Below, piece after piece: positions 58,069 through 64,000 of a DNA stretch of 64,000 bases (the stretch's first letter is position 1; every line of letters begins with the position of its first letter). The notes below the pieces were generated by a model. It searched no databases and was not told where the DNA came from. It saw only the letters and a list, made by a program, of their open reading frames with translations. The stretch comes from Vibrio sp. JC009 (GTDB taxonomy: Bacteria; Pseudomonadota; Gammaproteobacteria; Enterobacterales; Vibrionaceae). The DNA is taken from positions 2,666,001-2,730,000 of the forward strand of contig NZ_CP092106.1 of assembly GCF_029016485.1 (NCBI RefSeq), read 5' to 3'. The position numbers were made by a program, and so were the translations under genes.

Positions 58069-58551
58069 TTACCCTTTAATAACCTTAATCACCCCTTCAA
58101 GCGCATGCACACACGCCTGATACCTGACCTCAGCCCTATCCCCTTCGAACAGGCAACACTCCTGGTATTCCTTGTCCAGATAGCGCCAGGCGAACCATAC
58201 TGTGCCCACCGGTTTATCTTCTGTACCGCCGGTTGGACCAGCGATACCGCTGACCGCTACAGAGACAGTGCCATTTGAGTTTTTCAGAGCACCAAAGGCC
58301 ATTTCAGCAACAACAGGCTGACTTACGGCTCCGTTCATTGTCAGCGTTTTGGCGTTTACCCCCAGCATCTCCATTTTTGCATCATTGCTGTAGGTAATAA
58401 ACGCCCGGTCAAACCAGACTGAGCTGCCTGAGATATCTGTGACTGCGCTGGCGATACCGCCTCCTGTACAGGATTCGGCTGATACCAGTATCTGTTTTTC
58501 CTGCTGTAAAAACAGCCCGATTTCTTCACTTAATTTTTTTAGTTTATCCAC
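58069..58551 (-). CDS. pncC: Nicotinamide-nucleotide amidase PncC (CinA C-terminal domain)
   Basis: Deamidates NMN to nicotinic acid mononucleotide in NAD recycling. The 160 residues are the stand-alone CinA-C form: active-site Ser in VSAESCTGGGIASAVTDI, then AVSGIAGPTGGTEDKPVGTVWFA. In enterics this gene neighbours recA; here it is divergent from mutS and recA is not in the window. 90 bases separate the two start codons. Confidence 0.95.
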   Translation of the reverse strand: MDKLKKLSEEIGLFLQQEKQILVSAESCTGGGIASAVTDISGSSVWFDRAFITYSNDAKMEMLGVNAKTLTMNGAVSQPVVAEMAFGALKNSNGTVSVAVSGIAGPTGGTEDKPVGTVWFAWRYLDKEYQECCLFEGDRAEVRYQACVHALEGVIKVIKG

Positions 58552-58641
58552 GGTAAGAAATCCTTAATTAGCCTTGCCAGTTAATTCTATTCACGTATCC
58601 TAAGCTGCAATTAAGTCAAGTTAAAGAAATAAAAGGTCAAC

Positions 58642-61206
58642 ATGGCGAAAGCGACACAAACTCATACCCCTATGATGCAACAATATCTGAAGCTGAAGGC
58701 AGAAAATCCGGATATTCTGCTGTTTTATCGCATGGGTGATTTCTATGAGCTTTTCTATGATGACGCAAAAAAAGCATCCCAGCTTTTAGATATTTCTCTG
58801 ACAAAAAGAGGCGCTTCCGCCGGTGAACCTATCCCCATGGCGGGTGTGCCTTTCCATGCCGTTGAAGGCTATCTTGCGAAACTGGTACAACTTGGTGAAT
58901 CTGTCGCTATCTGTGAACAAATCGGCGATCCTGCCACCAGCAAAGGTCCGGTGGAACGAAAGGTTGTCCGCATTGTTACACCGGGCACAGTGACCGACGA
59001 AGCACTGCTTTCTGAAAGACTGGATAACCTGGTCGCCGCTATTTACCACGAGAAAGGTAAGTTTGGTTATGCGACTCTGGATCTGACCTCCGGGCGCTTT
59101 ATGCTCAGCGAGCCTCAATCTGAAGAAGCCATGCTGGCAGAGCTGCAACGCACTTCTCCGAAAGAGCTGCTTTTCCCGGAAGACTTTGAGCCGGTTGACC
59201 TGATGTCCAGCCGGAACGGTAACCGCCGTCGACCGGTCTGGGAGTTTGAGCTTGAGACCGCTAAACAGCAGCTTAATAACCAGTTTGGCACCCGTGATTT
59301 GGTTGGTTTTGGTGTTGAAAACGCTAAGCTGGGTCTTTGCGCAGCAGGTTGTCTTATTCAGTATGTAAAAGATACCCAGCGTACTGCCCTGCCTCATATC
59401 CGTTCGCTGGTCTTTGACAGCCAGGATGATTCTGTGATTCTGGATGCAGCGACCCGCCGAAACCTGGAAATCACTCAAAACCTCTCCGGTGGCACAGACA
59501 ATACGCTGGCAGAAGTTCTGGATCACAGCGCCACAGCCATGGGCAGCCGAATGCTGAAACGCTGGCTGCACCAGCCAATGCGCTGCCGTAACACGCTAAA
59601 CCACAGACTGGATGCCATTACTGAGCTAAAAGATCAGAGCCTTTTCCAGGATTTAAAACCTGTATTAAAGCAGATCGGCGATATTGAACGAATTTTAGCA
59701 AGGCTTGCGCTTCGTTCTGCAAGGCCGCGTGATATGGCAAGGCTAAGACATGCCATGCAGCAACTGCCGGAACTTGAGTCTGTGCTTACTTCGCTGGAAA
59801 ATCCATATCTGCAAAAGCTGGCAAAATTCGCCGCTCCCATGGATGCAACCTGCGAGCTTCTTGAAACAGCCATTAAAGAAAACCCGCCGGTTGTTATCCG
59901 CGATGGCGGAGTGATTGCAGAGGGCTACAACGCAGAACTTGATGAGTGGCGAAAACTGGCTGATGGGGCGACCGAATATCTGACACAGCTGGAAGCGGAT
60001 GAGCGTGACCGCCATGGCATTGATACGCTGAAAGTGGGTTATAACAATGTTCACGGCTTTTATATTCAGGTAAGCCGTGGCCAGAGTCATCTGGTGCCAC
60101 CACACTATATCCGCCGTCAGACACTGAAAAATGCTGAGCGCTATATTATTCCTGAGCTGAAAGAGCATGAAGATAAGGTACTGAACTCCAAGTCTAAAGC
60201 GCTGGCTCTTGAGAAGCAGCTTTGGGAACAGCTGTTTGACCTTCTGCTGCCACACCTTGAGCAGATGCAGAACCTGGCTTCAGCGGTTTCTCAGATCGAT
60301 GTTCTTCAGAACCTCGCTGAAAGAGCCGAAACTCTGGACTACTGCCGCCCTTCTCTTAACGAAGAAGTGGGGATTCACATTCAGAGTGGCCGTCACCCCG
60401 TGGTGGAGCAGGTGATGGATGAACCGTTTATTGCTAACCCTATCGAACTTCATCCGCAGCGTAAGATGTTAATCATCACGGGTCCGAATATGGGCGGTAA
60501 GTCCACCTATATGCGTCAGACAGCCCTGATTGCGCTGCTTGCCCATATCGGCTCCTATGTGCCTGCAGAAGAAGCCACTATCGGCTCTCTGGACAGAATC
60601 TTTACCCGTATCGGTGCTTCGGATGATCTGGCTTCCGGCCGTTCCACATTTATGGTGGAAATGACAGAAACAGCCAATATTCTTCATAACGCCACACCGC
60701 ACAGTCTGGTGCTTATGGATGAGATCGGCCGGGGTACCAGCACCTATGACGGCCTGTCGCTGGCCTGGGCAAGTGCTGAATGGCTGGCTAACCAGATTGG
60801 TTCCATGACTCTGTTTGCCACTCACTACTTTGAGCTGACAGAGCTGCCAAACCAGCTGAGTCACCTTGCCAATGTCCATCTGGACGCGGTTGAACACGGC
60901 GACAGTATCGCCTTTATGCATGCCGTACAGGAAGGCGCGGCAAGCAAATCATACGGCCTGGCGGTTGCCGGACTGGCGGGTGTTCCTAAGGCTGTAATTA
61001 AAAATGCCCGTGGAAAGTTAAAACAACTGGAGCAGTTGGGGCATGAGCCTTCTGTGTCCGAAAAAGCCGATGTGGATATTGCCAATCAACTGAGTCTTAT
61101 TCCTGAACCAAGTGAGGTGGAAGAGGCGCTGGCGGGTATTAACCCTGACGATATGACGCCAAGGCAGGCTCTGGAAGAGCTTTACCGTCTTAAAAAGCTA
61201 CTGTAA
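58642..61206 (+). CDS. mutS: DNA mismatch repair protein MutS
   Basis: Recognises mismatches and starts repair with MutL and MutH. The 854 residues show the mismatch-binding [15 protein letters not shown] (Phe-x-Glu motif), the lever and clamp regions, the ATPase P-loop [13 protein letters not shown], Walker [14 protein letters not shown], and [11 protein letters not shown]. Full length. Convergent with rpoS, the order known in many gammaproteobacteria, where this interval is a recombination hot spot; here the gap is tight (55 bases) and unoccupied. Confidence 0.98.
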   Translation: MAKATQTHTPMMQQYLKLKAENPDILLFYRMGDFYELFYDDAKKASQLLDISLTKRGASAGEPIPMAGVPFHAVEGYLAKLVQLGESVAICEQIGDPATSKGPVERKVVRIVTPGTVTDEALLSERLDNLVAAIYHEKGKFGYATLDLTSGRFMLSEPQSEEAMLAELQRTSPKELLFPEDFEPVDLMSSRNGNRRRPVWEFELETAKQQLNNQFGTRDLVGFGVENAKLGLCAAGCLIQYVKDTQRTALPHIRSLVFDSQDDSVILDAATRRNLEITQNLSGGTDNTLAEVLDHSATAMGSRMLKRWLHQPMRCRNTLNHRLDAITELKDQSLFQDLKPVLKQIGDIERILARLALRSARPRDMARLRHAMQQLPELESVLTSLENPYLQKLAKFAAPMDATCELLETAIKENPPVVIRDGGVIAEGYNAELDEWRKLADGATEYLTQLEADERDRHGIDTLKVGYNNVHGFYIQVSRGQSHLVPPHYIRRQTLKNAERYIIPELKEHEDKVLNSKSKALALEKQLWEQLFDLLLPHLEQMQNLASAVSQIDVLQNLAERAETLDYCRPSLNEEVGIHIQSGRHPVVEQVMDEPFIANPIELHPQRKMLIITGPNMGGKSTYMRQTALIALLAHIGSYVPAEEATIGSLDRIFTRIGASDDLASGRSTFMVEMTETANILHNATPHSLVLMDEIGRGTSTYDGLSLAWASAEWLANQIGSMTLFATHYFELTELPNQLSHLANVHLDAVEHGDSIAFMHAVQEGAASKSYGLAVAGLAGVPKAVIKNARGKLKQLEQLGHEPSVSEKADVDIANQLSLIPEPSEVEEALAGINPDDMTPRQALEELYRLKKLL

Positions 61207-61207
61207 A

Positions 61208-61237
61208 AGAAAGGGGCCATTCGGCCCCTTCTTTATT
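61208..61237. terminator. Bidirectional terminator between mutS and rpoS
   Basis: AGAAAGGGGCC-ATTC-GGCCCCTTCT stem, T-rich beyond on the plus strand; it also serves rpoS on the minus strand. Confidence 0.88.
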
Positions 61238-61261
61238 TCACTACTGACATTGTTGTGAATT

Positions 61262-62242
61262 TTATATTTGCTCTACATCAAACAGAGATTCCATGTTCAG
61301 TCCCTGCTTCATCAGAATTTCTCTTAGTCTGCGCAGACCTTCAACCTGAATCTGACGAACTCTTTCACGGGTCAGGCTTATCTCACGGCCCACTTCTTCC
61401 AGAGTTGATGGTTCATAACCAAGCAGGCCAAAGCGTCTTGCCAGAACTTCTTTCTGCTTAGGATTTAGTTCATCCAGCCAGCCAATCAGCGAGCTCTTAA
61501 TATCGTCATCCTGAGTGGAAACTTCCGGATCAGAATGGTTTACATCAGGAATAATATCCAGCAGAGCCTTCTCGCCGTCACCACCGATTGGTGTATCAAC
61601 AGAGCTGACACGCTCATTCAGGCGAAGCATCTTACTTACATCACTTACAGGCTTATCCAGAGTCTCTGCAATATCTTCAGCTGTTGGTTCATGATCCAGC
61701 TTCTGAGACAGCTCACGAGCGGTACGCAGATAGATATTCAGCTCTTTAACGACATGTATTGGCAGACGGATAGTACGGGTCTGGTTCATCAGCGCACGTT
61801 CAATCGTCTGACGAATCCACCATGTGGCGTAAGTAGAGAAACGGAAGCCTCTTTCAGGATCAAACTTCTCAACTGCGCGAATCAGTCCAAGGTTACCTTC
61901 TTCAATCAGGTCTAAAAGGGCCAGTCCGCGATTGCTGTATCGGCGGGAAATTTTAACGACCAGACGAAGGTTACTCTCAATCATTCTTTTACGCGCGGCT
62001 TCATCCCCTCTTAGGGCACGGCGTGCATAAAGAACTTCTTCTTCAGCAGTAAGTAGTGGTGAAAAACCGATTTCGCCAAGATATAGCTGAGTTGCGTCTA
62101 AGCTTTTGGTGCTCGCATCAAACTCTTCTTTGGTTTCGGTATTTTCCTGAGACTGTTGGACGAGTTCGTTATCCAGTGTATCTAAGGATACATCTGCGAT
62201 ATCAAATTCTTCGGTTTTAGTTACTGTATTGCTCATACTCAT
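61262..62242 (-). CDS. rpoS: RNA polymerase sigma factor RpoS
   Basis: Stationary-phase and general stress sigma factor. The 326 residues show region 1.2 ([21 protein letters not shown]), region 2 ([38 protein letters not shown] as the core-binding stretch, then [16 protein letters not shown]), region 3 and region 4 ([19 protein letters not shown]). It lies downstream of nlpD; in E. coli its main promoter is inside nlpD. Confidence 0.98.
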   Translation of the reverse strand: MSMSNTVTKTEEFDIADVSLDTLDNELVQQSQENTETKEEFDASTKSLDATQLYLGEIGFSPLLTAEEEVLYARRALRGDEAARKRMIESNLRLVVKISRRYSNRGLALLDLIEEGNLGLIRAVEKFDPERGFRFSTYATWWIRQTIERALMNQTRTIRLPIHVVKELNIYLRTARELSQKLDHEPTAEDIAETLDKPVSDVSKMLRLNERVSSVDTPIGGDGEKALLDIIPDVNHSDPEVSTQDDDIKSSLIGWLDELNPKQKEVLARRFGLLGYEPSTLEEVGREISLTRERVRQIQVEGLRRLREILMKQGLNMESLFDVEQI

Positions 62243-62313
62243 AGCGCCTCCCCCTGGCGAGCTAGCAAGACATCATCTACTACTGAATGTCATTGAAATA
62301 CTCTTTAGTCAAT

Positions 62314-63243
62314 CTATGGTAAGTAGCGTTTCGGATTCACTGACTTACCCTGATAACGAATTTCAAAATGTAACTTAACCCTGCTTGTACCAGAGCTGCC
62401 CATGGTGGCGATTCTCTGTCCTGCTTTTACACTTTGACCTTCGGCAACTAGCAAACTGTCATTGTGGGCATATGCACTTAGATAGTTATCATTGTGTTTT
62501 ACAATTATTAAATTACCGTAGCCACGAAGTGCATTTCCGGAATAAACCACGGTACCACCTGCTGTCGAGACGACGGCCTGACCCCGCTGCCCTGCGATGT
62601 CAATCCCGCGGTTTCCCTGGTCTCCAGCAGAGAATTTCTTTATGACTCTCCCTTTGGTTGGCCAAAGCCACTCTTTTACCTTTATGTTCTTTGGTTTAGA
62701 TTGGCTTAAACTTTTTTTAACATTTTGTTTACGACCAAGATACTCTTTTGATCCTTTTGGATCAACCGTCTTCTTGGCAATATTTTGAGTCGATGATGAA
62801 TTTTTTGATCTGGGTTTGTTTGCTGCGGATGCTGAAGATCCCGCGGAAGGAGTTGAGGCCGCTTTTGCTACGGAGGAGGTAGCAACAGCTGCTGCGCCAG
62901 TTGCGGCAACGGCTGCCGCTTTTCCGGCTCCGCTCCCGCCATAGGCAGGAGCCTGATAAGCCGGACGCCAAAGTTTCAGTTTTTGACCCGGATGTATGGT
63001 ATATGGGCTTTGTAGACTATTGTAACGGATAAGGTCGTTTACATTCTTATCTGTGATATAAGCTATAAAGTAAAGCGTATCGCCCTTCTGAACTTCGTAA
63101 AAACTGCCACGATAACTGCCACGTTTGATAGTCGTGTAGTCTTTATTAACACTTGATACCGGCGCGGGGGAGTGCGCAGTACACCCTGTTAACAGTGCAC
63201 TAAACAGACTACAAACAATGGCTGTTTTCTTTATGGCATTCAT
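62314..63243 (-). CDS. nlpD: Murein hydrolase activator NlpD
   Basis: Outer-membrane lipoprotein that activates the septal amidase AmiC. The signal peptide ends in lipobox LLTGC. A LysM domain (FYEVQKGDTLYFIAYITDKN) is followed by an Ala/Ser-rich linker and a C-terminal M23-like (LytM) domain (GNRGIDIAGQRGQAVVSTAGG; AYAHNDSLLVAEGQSVKAGQ). Metal-binding residues of active M23 peptidases are not all present, as expected for a non-catalytic activator. The ATG at 63243 follows the pcm stop by four bases; a frame extension into pcm is not needed. Confidence 0.97.
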   Translation of the reverse strand: MNAIKKTAIVCSLFSALLTGCTAHSPAPVSSVNKDYTTIKRGSYRGSFYEVQKGDTLYFIAYITDKNVNDLIRYNSLQSPYTIHPGQKLKLWRPAYQAPAYGGSGAGKAAAVAATGAAAVATSSVAKAASTPSAGSSASAANKPRSKNSSSTQNIAKKTVDPKGSKEYLGRKQNVKKSLSQSKPKNIKVKEWLWPTKGRVIKKFSAGDQGNRGIDIAGQRGQAVVSTAGGTVVYSGNALRGYGNLIIVKHNDNYLSAYAHNDSLLVAEGQSVKAGQRIATMGSSGTSRVKLHFEIRYQGKSVNPKRYLP

Positions 63244-63247
63244 ATTC

Positions 63248-63874
63248 TTACGCCAAATCACCTGCAATCAACGGAACAAAACGAACCGGTTCAATGACAG
63301 TGGAAAGATACTCTTCACCACGCTTAACGATCTTTAACAATTGCTGATCTGCTTCACCAACCGGAATAACCAGACAGCCTCCATCTGAAAGCTGATCCAG
63401 TAAAGCCTGAGGGACATCAGATGCAGCGGCTGTCACAATAATCGCATCAAAGGGGGCATTGGAAGGCCATCCTGACCAGCCATCAGCATGCTTTGTGGAC
63501 ACATTATAGATATCCAGCTGCTTCAGCCTTCTCTTTGCTTCCCATTGCAGCGACTTGATTCTTTCTAAAGAGTAAACCTTATCAACCAATTGAGCCAATA
63601 TCGCGGTCTGATAGCCTGAACCTGTGCCTACCTCAAGCACCCTGCTTTCAGGTTTTAGCTCCAGAAGCTCGGTCATCTTCGCCACTATGTATGGCTGGGA
63701 AATCGTCTGACCACAGGCGATGGGCAGTGCGTTGTTATCATAGGCCTGATGGGTCATCGCCTCTGAAACAAAACGGTCTCTTGGCACCCTTCTCAGCGCA
63801 TCAAGCACTCTCTGGTCCTGAATACCAAGCTGGGACAGATAACTTACCAGGCTTTCTGCTTGAGGATTACTCAT
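63248..63874 (-). CDS. pcm: Protein-L-isoaspartate O-methyltransferase
   Basis: SAM-dependent repair of isoaspartyl residues in aged proteins. The 208 residues contain [13 protein letters not shown], the SAM motif [17 protein letters not shown] and the C-terminal FVPLIAGD. Its ATG overlaps the surE stop by one base (TGATG). Stationary-phase survival gene linked with surE, nlpD and rpoS. Confidence 0.98.
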   Translation of the reverse strand: MSNPQAESLVSYLSQLGIQDQRVLDALRRVPRDRFVSEAMTHQAYDNNALPIACGQTISQPYIVAKMTELLELKPESRVLEVGTGSGYQTAILAQLVDKVYSLERIKSLQWEAKRRLKQLDIYNVSTKHADGWSGWPSNAPFDAIIVTAAASDVPQALLDQLSDGGCLVIPVGEADQQLLKIVKRGEEYLSTVIEPVRFVPLIAGDLA

Positions 63875-64000
63875 CAGTCATTACCTTCCAGCCAGACACC
63901 CATGCTGCCTAAAGATTCATGCGCGGTAAGATCCACCTGCATCGGAGTAATAGAAACCAGTTTCTGTTCGATAGCAAAGAAATCTGTACCTTCTCCTGCA
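63874..64000 (-). CDS. surE: 5'-nucleotidase SurE, C-terminal part
   Basis: The last ~41 codons, cut by the window edge: [20 protein letters not shown] and [12 protein letters not shown], the conserved SurE ending. SurE dephosphorylates nucleoside monophosphates and short polyphosphate. It is the next gene of the surE-pcm-nlpD-rpoS cluster. The 5' part lies beyond position 64000. Confidence 0.93.
   Translation of the reverse strand, partial: AGEGTDFFAIEQKLVSITPMQVDLTAHESLGSMGVWLEGND

Noticed and set aside
61207-61261. Inserted genes in the mutS-rpoS interval
   Set aside because: This interval is variable in many gammaproteobacteria, but here it holds only a terminator.

Overview
The window looks like a chromosomal segment of a marine gammaproteobacterium of the Vibrionaceae, most likely Vibrio. 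The evidence is gene content and order. guaA-guaB, xseA-yfgJ-der-bamB-yfgM-hisS-ispG-rodZ-pilW-rlmN-ndk-pepB, iscX-fdx-hscAB-iscAUSR-trmJ, suhB, secFD-yajC-tgt-queA, the glyoxylate bypass genes, oxyR/peroxiredoxin, ppk2, mutS, and rpoS-nlpD-pcm-surE follow one another much as in sequenced vibrios. This placement rests on remembered synteny and protein motifs; no search was run.

Layout. (1) 1-8.9 kb is accessory and damaged. It holds an IS1634-type transposase remnant, a DUF952 gene, then S-adenosylhomocysteine hydrolase, phosphopentomutase, purine nucleoside phosphorylase and a Crp/Fnr regulator. A 1.2 kb IS3-family element follows, sitting between two unrelated truncated genes (a chemotaxis receptor and an outer-membrane protein). 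(2) 8.9-17.3 kb carries a DUF1499 lipoprotein; a metal or Fe-S operon (DUF134 regulator, NifX-like protein, NqrM) behind two perfect 14-bp palindromes; a pentapeptide-repeat potassium channel; an acetate transporter with a CRP site; a large Cache-PAS-DUF294 protein; and a DUF3360 permease. (3) 17.3-47.3 kb is core housekeeping: GMP synthesis, exonuclease VII, ribosome and outer-membrane assembly, translation, isoprenoids, the complete isc Fe-S operon with two IscR boxes, Sec accessory proteins and queuosine tRNA modification. (4) 47.3-56.9 kb has a repeat-rich gap, a CBS protein, aceA / LysR / malate synthase G, an IS1111-type IS110-family element, and a divergent oxyR-type regulator and peroxiredoxin. 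(5) 57-64 kb has ppk2, pncC, mutS and the rpoS-nlpD-pcm-surE cluster, with surE cut by the window end.

How genes work together. The first module could convert S-adenosylhomocysteine to homocysteine and adenosine, then to adenine and ribose-1-phosphate, then to ribose-5-phosphate, with a perfect CRP palindrome upstream of the first enzyme. The acetate transporter, isocitrate lyase and malate synthase support growth on acetate. The isc operon supplies Fe-S clusters to IspG and RlmN in the same window.

Most notable non-coding signals. Two ~262 bp MITEs have ends like the Tn5/IS50 outside end (one end 19/19; one copy has a perfect 10-bp target duplication). A ~105 bp structured repeat occurs at two loci with covarying stems. 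The IS1111-type element carries, in its non-coding end, the complement of its own target flank, and an unoccupied copy of that target lies nearby. The DUF134 operon has twin TTRGCATATGCYAA palindromes. A GGGCCCTGGG repeat family occupies several gaps and has rewritten the 3' end of queA.
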